Of a DNA stretch of 64,000 nucleotides, positions 39,857 to 51,949 are shown piece after piece. Location: NCBI GenBank assembly GCA_028023455.1, contig JAQFVV010006710.1:124001-188000 (forward strand), in the 5' to 3' direction. Numbering within the stretch: position 1 is the first letter of the stretch; every line of letters begins with the position of its first letter. Origin of the DNA: Epiperipatus broadwayi. Its lineage: Eukaryota; Onychophora; Udeonychophora; Euonychophora; Peripatidae. The translations under genes were made by a program, and so were the position numbers. The notes below the pieces were generated by a model. It searched no databases, was not told the origin of the DNA, and saw only the letters and a program-made list of their open reading frames with translations.

Positions 39857-40156
39857 AAGCTCTCTTCATATTTATAAATTATTCCTGTCCAAAAGTTAAT
39901 ACATTATATATATTCGCACATAGTTTTTTTCATTCATTATATTTCAGCAAAATATATTGTATTAAAAAAAAATCTTATTTTTTAGTAATAGATTTGTCAA
40001 GTGATGTGAAAGTTGATAAAATCATTCAATTTTAATTGAGTGAGTACGAGATTAAAAATATATTTTGTCAAAAAGTATATATTAAGACTTACCGAAAAGA
40101 ATTTTCCTTCTTTTTTAATTTTTAAAATATTTCTTTTTTAAAAAACTTTTCAAAAT

Positions 40157-40852
40157 TTATTTTTTTAAAATTAAAGAGTAAAGATGACAAACAGCGATTA
40201 AAAATACTAATGAGACCGTTTTTTCATCTTTCAGCTTGATATCGGAGTTCGTTTGCGGAGAAAAACAGGATGTATCCATAATGCGTTGATGATTTTGACA
40301 TTCAATACTAGTGGATTCGCAAAAACAATTGAACAATTTCCGGGCTGGTTCCTGACGATAAAGATTATTAATACTGTTGCTACAGTTGTAAGTGCATTTT
40401 TTACCTTCAAACATTTGATCACACTGACTTAAATAAAACGCATATGATTTTTTACATAAATTATCCCTCTCGCAAAATAAAAATGCAGCTGTACAATCAA
40501 CAGGATTAGCGTTTAGCCCAAGAGTGGAAAGTTGTGTGTGACACTTCAGGACGATTTTACTGTTTTTTTCGCAATAAATGTCATCATGACAAGAGCAGCT
40601 GAGATAAGCCAAACCTTCATCTGATGTTTTACTTAAAGTCATAATTGCTTTTTGGCAATTATTTGAACAATTTGTAACATTACCTTTAATCGCATCCCGG
40701 CAAGCTATGCCGAAGTCGTGGAGCGCCATGCCGCAAACATGATTCTTAGTACATTCATGTTTAGCTGTATTACAGTTTTCCGCAGATGAGAACGTTCCTC
40801 TAAAATAATGAATAAAAAAAATCAAAATCAATTGAAAACAGTACTTATCCAT
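40157..40852 (-). CDS. Two-module GDNF/GAS1-domain protein, GPI-anchored (GAS1-like)
   Basis: A single 231-codon open frame. Residues 1-24 are a hydrophobic signal peptide. Two cysteine-rich modules follow, each with ten Cys in matching spacing: C27, 34, 40, 51, 62, 66, 86, 88, 94, 104 and C120, 127, 133, 144, 153, 157, 176, 178, 185, 196. The paired C-x-C and this spacing are the GDNF/GAS1 domain pattern. N-glycosylation sequons occur at 58-60 (NVT), 61-63 (NCS) and 156-158 (NCS). Residues 212-229 are hydrophobic with two terminal Lys, as in a GPI-attachment signal. Vertebrate GAS1 is also intronless with two such modules, but longer, at about 345 residues. GFR-alpha receptors usually have three modules and introns. 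In that family GAS1 binds Hedgehog or RET ligands at the cell surface; such a role here is inference. The start fits: GAGAAAATGG has A at -3 and G at +4. The stop overlaps an AATAAA word. No intron is evident. Confidence 0.85.
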   Translation of the reverse strand: MDKYCFQLILIFFIHYFRGTFSSAENCNTAKHECTKNHVCGMALHDFGIACRDAIKGNVTNCSNNCQKAIMTLSKTSDEGLAYLSCSCHDDIYCEKNSKIVLKCHTQLSTLGLNANPVDCTAAFLFCERDNLCKKSYAFYLSQCDQMFEGKKCTYNCSNSINNLYRQEPARKLFNCFCESTSIECQNHQRIMDTSCFSPQTNSDIKLKDEKTVSLVFLIAVCHLYSLILKK

Positions 40853-40922
40853 TTTCTCACACTTGCGATGACTCGCATCTCACAAAATAACATTTTGAAT
40901 GTTCTCCACTCAAGTCATGTGA

Positions 40923-40932
40923 CTTATAAATA
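40923..40932 (-). promoter_or_regulatory. Candidate TATA box of the GAS1-like gene
   Basis: TATTTATAAG on the minus strand, about 70 bases upstream of the start codon. It is followed directly by GTCACATGAC, a palindromic E-box-like word (40914-40923). The spacing would give a 5' UTR of roughly 40-50 bases. In such AT-rich DNA a chance TATA is common, so support is moderate. Confidence 0.4.
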
Positions 40933-41734
40933 GGATTATTGATTCGAAGCTCTATTAGGCAAAATATAATGGGATATAAATAAAATACTTAAGTGTTTCA
41001 TGAAAGATGAAGCGATGCTAAAAGAATAAGTACTATAATCCTTGTTATTTACGAGAAATAATGAAAGTTTACCATAACGGTGTTTAATATGTATTTAAAA
41101 ATAACAACAACAAAGCAAACAAATCAAATCTAACCATTGTATATTTTATAGTTAAATAGATCTATTTGTATACAATAATCGCAGTAGTCATCGAATTGTA
41201 TATATGAAGAAGAAATAAACTTGATCTTTTATCTAAGAATACATGAGAATTTAAAATTCGCATTGGACAATTTTACCAAGGGATTGCATTGCTTTTTGTT
41301 TGTTTAAAATTTTATTTTACAATCAGCATGCACTCTAAAACTCATTACTTACTCTCGATATGGCAACTCATTAATTTATAATATACTTTTTAAACACGAA
41401 TGCAAAAGGAAATTTTATTAACAGGGTATATATATACGAAATGCCATTAAATTTGTTTAATTTAAAGCATTGTATTGTCATTAGGTGATATGACTAAAGT
41501 TTGTCTAAAATTCTTCGCACCTGTTTCTTAATTCTAAATATACAGTATTTGCTTTAAGCTCCAGTTTTCTACTCATAATCTTATTAGCGTAATCTTTAAA
41601 TCAACAGATAAGTAAATAGAGACAAGAACTTTAACCCTTTCAAGTCGTACACAACACTTATATATCGAAATATAGCTTAATACTAAATGTTTAAACATAT
41701 TGTTTTCTTGAAGGTTTGGGTTGATAGTATTTTA
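40933..41734. other. Upstream region of the GAS1-like gene
   Basis: AT-rich, slightly less repetitive than the rest of the window. No other gene, repeat or structured element recognised. Confidence 0.45.
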
Positions 41735-42040
41735 GTTGTATTTATATATTGGACTATTTCCATCATCTTTTGGCAGGATGACTCACTTGGTTAGAGCATT
41801 ACCTTAAAATTCAATATTTTCAAGAGTCCAGGCTTGATTCCCAAGCTAGTACTGCCAGTGGTCTGGCCAGCAACACCTGAAGAAGAGAGGAGGATAATAG
41901 TTCTCGAAATGTTGTGCATATACAAACCTGTGTGCTATTACTAACAGCTGGATGTAATTGAAAAATTTAAATAAGGTTTTTCTAAAGACATTCAGTACTC
42001 AATACTAGATGATGGAAATAATCCAATATATAAATACAAC
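41735..42040 (+). mobile_element. Palindromic tRNA-derived SINE, copy 2
   Basis: A 33-bp inverted repeat with one mismatch marks the ends (41735-41767 and 42008-42040; outer word GTTGTATTTATATATTGGA). Inside lies a complete plus-strand SINE: A box near 41783-41797 (TCACTTGGTTAGAGC), B box near 41831-41841 (GGCTTGATTCC), then the structured core CTGAAGA...GAGAGG...GTTCTCGAAATGTTG (41876-41914) and the tail. The left inverted repeat is thus an inverted copy of the SINE's own 3' end. In this copy the core stem reads GAGA/TCTC instead of GAGT/ACTC. Confidence 0.82.
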
Positions 42041-43477
42041 TAAGTTTAAAATACTGTATAGGAAAAATATTCGTATGGGCAGCATTTCATCAATATTGTG
42101 TATTTGATTTTGTAAGGACATTATCATTTATATAAAGAAATTATCCATGATTCAAAATGGATAATACACAATCTTAAACAATTCATTATTGAATACAATT
42201 TCTAGCATTGCCAACAAAGAATCAGTGAAGAAAAATAAAGAAGTCATTATCCATCAATTGGCAACTATTGATTGTTGATAGTTTTTGTTTCTTTTTTCCC
42301 CACTTGGAAGATTAGTTGGGTTAAATAATGGTCAAAATACTCATAACCAATCCAATTTCAAGATTGCACGTAAGGCAAACAAATATAACCATTACACCAA
42401 AGATAAATTCACAATAAAGTCAAATTATGAAATTTTGACAATTCCAATTCATAGTATGACTTTTTTTTTAATACTAAACTTGCATCCATGGAATAATACA
42501 GTATTGCATATACAGTACAATCTAAAAAAACAACTAAACAATTGGTTCCTATTTATAAGTCCTAGGGTATTATATAGATTTAAAGTTTTTACATTTTTAT
42601 AAACTTTATACTGAAGGCCTTTAACATTGCCAAAAGCTATTTTTTTGTTTCACTGAGGATGAAAATTCTATATTGCTGCACAGATAAAAGTGATTAAAAT
42701 TTTTTTTTAGTAGAAAGTGTTTATTGAATATTGTAACTTCAAATTTTAAGTTGTGATTTCCTTAGTAATTTTCTTTAACAGAACATGCATTGATTTTTAT
42801 AAACAATCGAATGGAATAACATAGGAAGATGTTTCCTCTATTTTTAGATTTTTTTTGCTTATCTTTGATTTTTAAGAGCTTTCCCAATTTTATGAGAATT
42901 ATAAATTACTTGATATATATAATAGAATCTTTCCTGAAGTCAGTACAATTTAATTCCATTTTAGAGATAAAGATCTCTAAATCAAAATTTACACTAGTCA
43001 TTTCTGGTGCTCAAATATCATTTTTATTTTTCTGGACATAAATTTTACTATATATTTTAGATTTAACGGAATATATAATATTAAAATGAAAAAAAAATTA
43101 TCTCAGTATTTAATTATTTTATTTTTTTCAGAAGTACAGAATATATAAGTCATCAAATTCTAATTTTCATATCGTCTTCTCAACTAATGATTGAATCTAC
43201 ATGTAAATTACTTTAATAATTTCATGGTTATTAAATAATTTACATACAAAATAGAAACAATATAATCAAGGTTCTTGCTAATCATCTAATCAGAATAAAT
43301 AACACTATAACTCATTCTCAACTAGTAATGATTATTTTATTAAAATATATTAAGAATAAAAATGTTCTTATTTCATAATATTTATATTTTTTATAACTAT
43401 CATATTCAACTTTGACTTAAAAAACTCATTAAAATTATGTTTTGATATTTTAAAACTGCACTAAGCAACATTGAAAC
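42041..43477. other. AT-rich non-coding gap
   Basis: Open frames at 42285-42602 and 42829-43041 are longer than most but lack recognisable motifs and look like chance frames. Confidence 0.45.
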
Positions 43478-43490
43478 TATTTAGTATTGG

Positions 43491-43822
43491 TAGTAATTAC
43501 ACAACATTTCGAGTAGTATTATTCTCCAGTTTTCTTCAGGTGTTACTGGCCTATAATGCACAGTGACAATATTCGCTTAGAAGTTGAACTCGCACCTTTA
43601 GATTTTTGAATATCGAATTTAAGGCAAACACTCTACCAACTGAGCTAAGCCTTTGACAGAATAGCTCAGTTTGTAGAGCATTTGCCTTAAATTCGATATT
43701 CAAGAATCTAAAGGTGTGAGTTCAACCTCTAAGCGAATATTGTCCTTGTGCATATAGGCCAGTAACACCTGAAGAAGAGTGGAGAATAATACTACTCAAA
43801 ATGTTGTGTAATTACTAACCTG
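43491..43822. mobile_element. Palindromic tRNA-derived SINE, copy 3, with 13-bp TSD
   Basis: Two almost identical arms of about 156 bp (43491-43646 minus, 43663-43817 plus) surround a 16-nt spacer. Each arm starts at the centre with the tRNA-like A box (AGCTCAGTTTGTAGAGC, 43663-43679), continues through a B box (GAGTTCAACC, 43718-43727) and ends with the CTGAAGA core and a short tail. The 13-bp sequence TATTTAGTATTGG flanks the whole unit exactly (43478-43490 and 43823-43835). The palindrome therefore inserted as one piece, probably by target-primed reverse transcription. Confidence 0.93.
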
Positions 43823-43835
43823 TATTTAGTATTGG

Positions 43836-44731
43836 TGAAATATTTTAAATGTTTATTTTCATTTTGATTATTAATACAATAAAAGCAAAAGGTATATAGT
43901 GTTTAAATAGCTCCTACTCCCAAAAAGAAACAGTGAAAAATGAAACCCTACCAGGATATTGCTGAAAAGTGAGGATATCTGATTTTACATCTTATTTTAA
44001 CTTTTAAGAATAATTAGATACATATTTAGTGAATGACTAACTAGATTAGTCATGGGTTGGTTGGCTAATTGAAAAAAAACACCTAAATCTTGAATGAAAC
44101 TTCAGAAAAATTTCAAGTTTTATGGTTGATATTCAAACCCAGATTGTAGACATGGTATCAGAATGTGCTTTTACAAGATCTTCTTTATTCAATATATTAT
44201 TAAATATATTAGTTTTAATAAAATTCAACATCAGTATTATTTAATTATTTATTCAGTATCATCTTTTGTCTATAATTTTGTAACAACACACATACCTCAT
44301 AATTATTACTATCTAAATATTGCAATTAGTCAAGAATTCATTAAGCATATTAGCTTATTATAGACTTGAGTCATTATTTATACAAAATATTTATTTTTCA
44401 CTGCATTTTTTTAATTATATAATAATGAGTAGCATTATAAAGTATTAATATTATATAAATTCATGTGTAACAAGGCTAATGTTAATTAAACAGCAGATGG
44501 CTACAATTTTTTTTTATGGAAAAGCAAATCATTAATGAAAGGAGATTGCAGGATTTTAGATTGCAGGTCATTTTAAATTGTATCAATGAAAGACTAATGA
44601 TATTAAAAACTGGGTTGTGTAATGATACTTGTGTTCATTTTATCAGTTTTTTTTTTACCTCAATATTATATTTAGAGTTCAGAGAAAGAAAATAATTTTT
44701 CTTGTTATAGAATGTTATTACATAAATGCAA
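43836..44731. other. AT-rich non-coding gap
   Basis: No gene recognised. Confidence 0.5.
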
Positions 44732-44733
44732 TA

Positions 44734-45010
44734 CAGAGAGTGTACCAATAGCTCAAACAAGCTCTTAATTAATAAGTGCAGTATGAGAAAATATTTAAAA
44801 TCTCTCTCCAGAACACTCTCATCTCCAGACCAACTGGTTTCAAGCTTATGGCTCACGTCAGTGTCCGAATATTCTAGCTCTCCACTGGCGTGAGCCATAA
44901 GCTTGAAATCAGTTGGTCTGAAGATGAGTGTTCTGAATAGAGATTTTAAATATTTTCTCATACCGCACTTATTAATTAAGAGCTTGTTTGAGCTATTGGT
45001 ACGCTCTCTG
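44734..45010. mobile_element. Palindromic MITE-like element flanked by TA
   Basis: Arms of about 130 bp (to 44863 and from 44883) around a 19-nt spacer. The ends read CAGAGAG(T)GTACC and GGTACGCTCTCTG, with TA immediately outside on both sides (44732-44733 and 45011-45012). That fits a Tc1/mariner-type MITE with a TA target duplication. It encodes no protein. A 108-codon minus frame through it is an artefact. Its centre shares GCGTGAGCC...GGTCTGAAGA-style wording with the 14.8-kb palindrome, so the two may be related. Confidence 0.75.
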
Positions 45011-45012
45011 TA

Positions 45013-45559
45013 TCACATTTTTTGTAACTACAAGCTTGTAAAAGTAATGCCACATTATATATGACTTGCTTTTTTCATTATTATTATTACATCTATACTA
45101 TTAAGAAACAAAATTTTTCATTTTAATACATATGTTGATAAGAATGATAAATTTTAGCCCAAAGTTATGAAAAAAATATTAGCTTTGTGAACTCAAAAGA
45201 TTTGATGAATATTGAATTTTTCACAGGACATGAATTGACTATCATGAAATCTGTGTTCAAGCAGAAAAATTGTCACAAAAACCTTGAATGTCATATTTTA
45301 AATTATATTACAAAAGAAATTCATATTACACTAGTTTTTATAGATGCAAATTTCTGGACAGATTATTAATACTCCAAAGTTAAAATAATGGTTGTAGTGA
45401 AAAGTAGGAGACAAAATTTGGAGTTATTTCTTTAAAAACATCAATTACCTGTACTGAAGCAGTAGTTTTTAAATATTAAAAAATTAATTTTGGATAATCA
45501 AGATTTTCATGTTGTGGTGAAATAAAATTCTCTTAAGAAAATGCATGGTGAATAAATTC
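45013..45559. other. AT-rich gap, possibly 5' part of the LINE that follows
   Basis: A 60-codon frame at 45187-45369 reads protein-like (contains TGHELTIMKSVF). It could be the upstream part of the family B LINE, but I cannot show it. Confidence 0.35.
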
Positions 45560-47350
45560 TGATTGGTTTTCTGGCAATGATTCTGCTATTAATGCTTTTA
45601 TTAAATCCAAAAAGGTGGTATTTTCATTTTGGCAGAATAATGCATTGAATGTAAACATTCATAAGCAATATAAAGATTAAAAGCAGAAGTCCAGCAATTG
45701 ACAAAAAGGGACTATAGTGATTGATGAAGGTATCTTAATACAATGAAAATAATTTAAGTATTAAAAAAACGATAATATCATAATCCTATTAAATTCACAA
45801 AAACATTTTTTTTTTTAATTCTATAAAGATATTTTGAATAGGTAAAGAATTGTTTTGTTCATTTTTTGCATAATATAAACATTTTTATAATTATATATTG
45901 ATGACATTTTAAAATATGGTGATATGTTGCTATTAAAATTAATGAATTTTTTTTAAGGAAAATATGGAATCTCAATATTTTCTAATAGAAATATTTTTAT
46001 TAACTAGTCCAATGTTGAAAACTCTTATAAAAGTAGCTTAAACTACTAAAGGTAATATTTCTACTCTCTTGCCTCCTGGGTAAGTTCATTCCAAGGAAAT
46101 GTGTTTAATTTCTATAGTATTTGACCCATTATGTATTAGTATTTCTAATAGACAAATAGTTCTATTCTTTCTTACAACCATTTACTTTCTGAACAATATT
46201 AAGGAATAAATGAAATAAAAATTAAACTTGTAATAATCTATATAAAGACAAAGGGACAATCTAATCATCATTTGAATTTATATCTTAATGAGAATCAAGC
46301 TTCACAAGGAATCCACTAGGTGACAGATTAGTAACTCTCTTCATTATTAATGAGATTGCCAATCCCAATGAAATTTTGGTTGGGGAATTATTTTGAATGC
46401 CTTCTTTGGGTTTTTGGTAATCTATTTACCTCTTAAATCAAAACTGGTAGAATTTTCACAGGAATTAAAATGCCTAGAACAATCTTTATCCTGAAAGATG
46501 AAGTCAATGGATCTGAAAACCTCAACCAGTGACTCAATATTTCTATAAATGAAATAATAAAGATAGAAAAAAAAGCAATATATATATTTTAAATTCTAGA
46601 TTTATGCATGCAGATGATAGTGTTATTACTACAAATTTAAAAGATTTTACAGAATGTTTTTAATTTTTGAATCAAACTTCTAGATAAACCAAAAAATTTA
46701 AAATATTGTATCAGTTAGAATAGAAGATAATTTTTCATGCAACTTTAAATAATTAACAACTTGAAAATATATCTTACTTTTTTAGATAGAAAGTTGGGAT
46801 ATACCAACACAAAGTCCAATGGATTGTTGTTATATTTTGCAAGTTAAAAACAGGTAGTGTTATTTTAATGTTAAAATTACTGCAACTAAATTAATTATGA
46901 CTTACTAATGTAATGTATAGGCATCAAAGCATTTTGTTTAAAGATGCTCTGGTAAGATTTTTAAAGTATGAATTACACACAAAGTCAATTGGTATGTCTT
47001 AAATTTGTCTGGGTGTGATCTATAGTCTACTCATATAAAGGTACACTTTCATTAGATTGAACAATTGGTATTTTATAATGAATTTGATCATTGTTTTTAT
47101 GGAAGAGGAAGATTCTGTTTATTTACAAAGGTTATATCAAAGATATTCTAAAATAGTGAAACATTATTTTCTTTTATTGGAAGAGTATAATCAAAAATGA
47201 AATGCAATAAAGATCTATAATTAGGCATAATACTGTCATATTAAAAAAAAAGTTTACTTCAAAAGCTAAAAGATATCATTACATCAAATAAATACATAAA
47301 TGTACTAGCATGTGAACTGTTTCAGGATTAGTTTGTACAGGCATCACTTT
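45560..47350 (+). mobile_element. Degraded LINE, family B, plus-strand copy
   Basis: Same family as 12680-14660. The linker reads AINAFIKSKKVVFSFWQNN (about 45588-45645), matching AAFSTWQNNR there. FMHADDSVITTNLKDF (about 46600-46645) holds the two catalytic Asp of the YADD box. FYGRGRFCLFTKVISKIF (about 47097-47150) matches the FYGELEQG.YGRGRP block. NCFRISLYRHHF (about 47320-47355) looks like the second half of a C-terminal C2H2 finger. Stops and frameshifts are scattered throughout, and the EN and most RT core are unreadable. Confidence 0.6.
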
Positions 47351-47399
47351 TTATTCTTTATCTTTCTACATTGTTTTTTTCCTGGAGTTAGATGGCATC

Positions 47400-47532
47400 A
47401 ATTTATAAATACACAGGATTTGAACAGACTTTCAAGCACCCTTCAACTATCCACACTATTGTAGTATAAGATAGTGTGGACAATTGAAGGATGCTTGAAA
47501 GTCTGTGTTCAAATCCCATATATTTATAATTA
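47400..47532. repeat. Short palindrome with B-box-like ends
   Basis: Arms 47416-47459 and 47471-47516 are inverted copies around an 11-nt spacer, with weaker symmetry further out. Each arm, read outwards, contains GAAAGTCTG...GTTCAAATCC, which resembles a tRNA B box. No A box is left. Confidence 0.8.
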
Positions 47533-47544
47533 AGCTGCAGGTAT

Positions 47545-47790
47545 ATGAAGAATGCCTATATTTCAAATATTAAATATCAATTTGATAAACTTAAAACATT
47601 TTATTTAGCTAATGAGTTAATAGTCAATGACCAAAAATCTGGCAATGTGAAGTATACGCTTTACCATTCTTCACCCAAATATACAAGCCAGTACAAACAA
47701 ACATACAGATTAGGTTCAAATAGGAAGACAATTTTAAAAAAGAATTGCAGATCTATCATATCATTGACAAAAAAATATGAATTATTATAA
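47545..47790 (+). other. Unidentified 81-codon open frame
   Basis: Starts ATGAAGAATGCC and ends at a stop. The translation is hydrophilic (Lys, Asn, Tyr, Ser-rich) with no signal peptide, membrane segment or known motif. It lies just downstream of the LINE and palindrome. It is probably a chance frame or a decayed repeat. Listed because it is one of few low-bias frames here. Confidence 0.15.
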
Positions 47791-48949
47791 CCTTTTAAGC
47801 AGAAAATTCATATGTATTAATGTGATTATCAGTACCAAGATATTTTAGTCCTTCTAATCTAGACTCTCTTTGCATCAATTTAGAAAACATTTTTGTAGTC
47901 TCGTCATTCATCGTGTGTTCTCTTTCTAGGACTTTTTATAACATTTAGAGGTCAGTTTAGATTTACATTAATATGACATAAAATGGTATATTATCATATG
48001 CTTATTAAATAATAATAAAGGTAATTCAGTTATTTTTTTGAATGAGATCTTGTTGGATCAAAAATTTTGATTGTTATTCTGCATGAATTTTAGAAGTGTC
48101 TTGTAATTGTCAATTTATTTCACAATGCTTAACTTTAAATTTTCATTAGTGATATGGTTGTAGCCAATAACAATCTGGTGTGGTTAGAAACTTATTGTAC
48201 AAATACATAAATTAAATATTTTAGTTTTCTTATTAGAGATAAATCCAAAATATCATTCCAAAATTTAATTAATTTTTTTAGTGCCATATGAAATCCTTTA
48301 TCTTTAAATCAGCACATCTACATAAGTGAGAAGATTTATGATGTAAACAAAAAGATTTGGGGTTTCAATATCTTTTCAGGAATGGCTAGTTTTCATTGGT
48401 TATGATGCTTGTTTCATGGCTAATTTTTGTGCAAGATCTTCAAGAAAGTCATAGCAGAGTTTATTTTTCATCTTTTATTTGATTTTCATTGTAGTGCTAA
48501 TAATTAGGTAAAGCAATTTTCATAAAATTTAAGCTATTGTCATTCCTTGTTTTAACCCATTGTATTTTTAATAATCAATCATAAAAATAAAGTATCAAAA
48601 TTTCCCACAATCTCTTAATTAGTTAATTTTTTAGCCAAATGATATAACAAATGTAATCTCAAGTTTTTATGTAATTACAAGTTTTAATTAAATGATATCA
48701 GAAGTCACCATTCTTTGCACAAAATTCAAATGTGGTTTCTGAATTGCTTGAATTTAAATACTACCAGAAATTCTTTTATCAAGAATAATGCAATAGAAAT
48801 TTTTTATTTTGAATTGAAAAATGAATGATTTATGAAATATATTCAATGGCTTCAGATTAGGATGTATAGTTTTTTTTATTGATACAATAATTGCTATGCT
48901 AATTGTCCTGAACAGTGGAATATATACATATAATAAATATCGTTTGATG
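47791..48949. other. AT-rich non-coding gap
   Basis: Nothing recognised. Confidence 0.5.
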
Positions 48950-48957
48950 TATTAGTG

Positions 48958-49267
48958 CAGGAGTCCCCAACCCTATGCCCGCGGGCACCATGGCGCCCGC
49001 AGACCATTTTACGTGTGCCCACCGCTATCCTAATATGATAAAAAATTATTTATCTGATACAAATAAATTTAATTTTTAAAATTTCTTATATTGTATTATA
49101 TTGTAGGGCATACTATACTTTATTTTTGAAATAAATATTTTTTTGTACATTATTAGTATTATTAACAATATCCAACTATAAATTTACATTGAAAAAATAA
49201 ATGGTGCCCACCACCTGGCCAGTATTATAGAATGTGCTCTTAAGTGCATAAAGGTTGGGGACCCCTG
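48958..49267. mobile_element. hAT MITE, uninterrupted 310-bp copy
   Basis: Ends CAGGAGTCCCCAACC and GGTTGGGGACCCCTG form terminal inverted repeats. The 8-bp duplication TATTAGTG lies at 48950-48957 and 49268-49275. The subterminal region is GC-rich (ATGCCCGCGGGCACCATGG), in sharp contrast to the AT-rich host DNA. No coding capacity. Its relative at 51669 has the same ends. Confidence 0.95.
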
Positions 49268-49275
49268 TATTAGTG

Positions 49276-51660
49276 GAATCTGCTGAAAACAATATTCTTA
49301 TATTTCAATTGAGAATAACTATGCCTTCATTTTATTTTTTTGGGTTTTAAATCTGCATAACTGTCCAAGCAACTAATTGCATACATTATAGATTATCAAA
49401 ATTTACATAATTGAAAAGATATCTATAAATGTAACAGCAAAATCAATAAAAAATGCAGCTGAAATGGAATAGAAGATCAAAATTGCAAATAGTTTGAAAT
49501 ATCAATCAGAATAACATTTGAAGTCATATTTAAAAGTATTATCTAGAAGTCATATGTTAACTTATTAGTAATGATGGAATTAGAAACTTTTGGTTTTACT
49601 TATGATATGTTATATATATATAATGAATAAAACAGAACCTGTTAACTAAAATTCTAATTGACTATTTGATGCAGTGGGATTCTTAAGAAGATGTGTAAGA
49701 TATTTCTTTTCCAGTTGCTAATTACCATAAGAATGATTTTGCTGTTGAAAAATCATTAATGATCTTGTACATATTAGAAAGACATCAAGTCTGGAATGAT
49801 GTTGTCAAGAAATTAGCTGAACAGAAATGTTGCTAACTTTTACATTTTCACAAGGGGATCCATATTTTGTGAAGAAAAATATCAAGTCCAATTTATATAG
49901 ACTACTTTAGATATAAATGTAGGCAATAACTTTATTTAATTTTAAATATTTGTATGCTTGTGCAAAGTAATTTTACAGTAATAACATTTGGGTTAAGAAA
50001 TAGGATAACGAAGTAATCTGAGTAGATGATCCTAATTCATGAAATGCTAACGTAATCTGTACTTAAATGTAATCAGTAGATTTTCATGCATAATAGCTTT
50101 TTAGCCAGATAAAATAATCCTTTTCATTTGAAAAAGAGGTATAATAGAATCTTTACATGGCACAAATGTATTTAACTTTTGGAATAAACACCCAAAAATA
50201 TGTTTAAAATTTGGGGCATTAAAAGTGATTGATCTTGATTAATTTGATTTAAACATTATATTAGTATTGGAACTTAATCATTGATTTTTTTTGCAAACAC
50301 ATGCAGAAGTTGTAATATTTTATAATCAAGTTATTATTTTTTTTAAAAAAGAAAAGATGAGAAGATATCTATACATTAAACTTTTAGCTTATTGATTTCA
50401 GCAAACCCAATTCCTTTTAGATTTATTTTCAAGACTCCAAGATACCTTCATTGATTTGAAACTTTCAGGTCTAACATCAAATTTTATTTAAGATGACACA
50501 TTCACCAACAATTTAACATGTAAATTATATTGTCAACTATTACCATTTCTGAATTAATCTCTGGTGTCAGGAAAAAATAAGCTTACAAATTCTGACAGTT
50601 TCTTGGACATTCTGAGCCTGCTTAAAGAAATAGTTAAATTTCATTTATTAACAAATCTAAGAGTGTCAGAATCTATACCTTATATATTAAATTTTCTTTG
50701 ATATAACTTATATGAAGACTAAGACTGCTTTTGAGGAAAACATTGCAAATACATGAATCATCCATATTGTACCTGATATATGAAAGGGTATTCCACAAAA
50801 ATTAGAAAAGTGATCAAATGATGGCATATTTTACTTAATGATAAAAAATATAAATGCTTATTATATGATTTGAAAATATTTGCATAAGGTTATTTAGTTG
50901 ATTATATGAATATTGTTAAACAAAAAACAAGTTCAATGCAGAAAGTGCTATTAATACTGATAAAAAAAAAACCAATTATAGACATAGGAAGAGCCTCATT
51001 AGTCGGGATACCACAAAAAAGTTAGAATGCTAAGAGTATGCAGGATTTTATGCAGAACTGAGTTATGGTAGAATCTTTGTAATGCATATCAGACAGACAG
51101 AAAAAAAAGACAGATAGTAAGTTAACATTGACAATAAATGCAATTAAATTCTTTAGGATAGCTCAAAAAGTTTAAAGAATTTACAAATAATAATTTTTTA
51201 AAAAAAATCTATACAATTCTTATCATTTGGCTGAAGTAAGAATTTAGTAGTTATATCAAAAACACACTTTAGTGCATATTTTGTGGTAACTTTTGAGACT
51301 GGGTCTCATTATAATTTGACTACTTATAATATTAGAAAACAAATTCTATAGAGCTTTTTCTTTAACATAATAATAAACATTCATTAGTAGTAGTATTTAA
51401 ACAGATCTTATGAGTCCAAGTTTTGCCTATAGGATTATAAATACAGTAATGATTTTGCCAATAAAAATGTGAACATTTTGGGTATTTATTTTATACAGAA
51501 AATCACTATGTTCAAATTGTATCTAAATGTATGAGAATGTAACCTTAAAGATTATTATGATGAACATTTACCTATCATTTGTATAATACAGGTGACATCA
51601 AATTAATGTTTCCCTCAAAGTATAAGATTCTTCAAGCATTCATAGGCATATCAAATGATG
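49276..51660. other. AT-rich non-coding gap
   Basis: No open frame or motif worth annotating. Confidence 0.5.
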
Positions 51661-51949
51661 GTCTATATCAGGGGTCCCCAACCCTATGCCCGCGGGCACC
51701 ATGGCGCCTGCAGACTGTTTAATGTGTGCCCGCCGCTATCCAAACATGATAAAAAATTATTTATCTGATACAAATAAATTTAATTTTTTAACATTTCTTA
51801 TAAATTATTGTATTATATTGTAATCAAATTGTAGGACATACTATACTTGTATAGTGTAAAAATATAAACGTTAATTATATATTAAAATTTTATTTTTGAA
51901 ATAAATATTTTTTGTACATTATGTATATTATTAACAATATCCAACTATA

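Noticed and set aside
44635-44961. 108-codon minus-strand frame
   Set aside because: Runs through a palindromic MITE; the inverted arms explain it.
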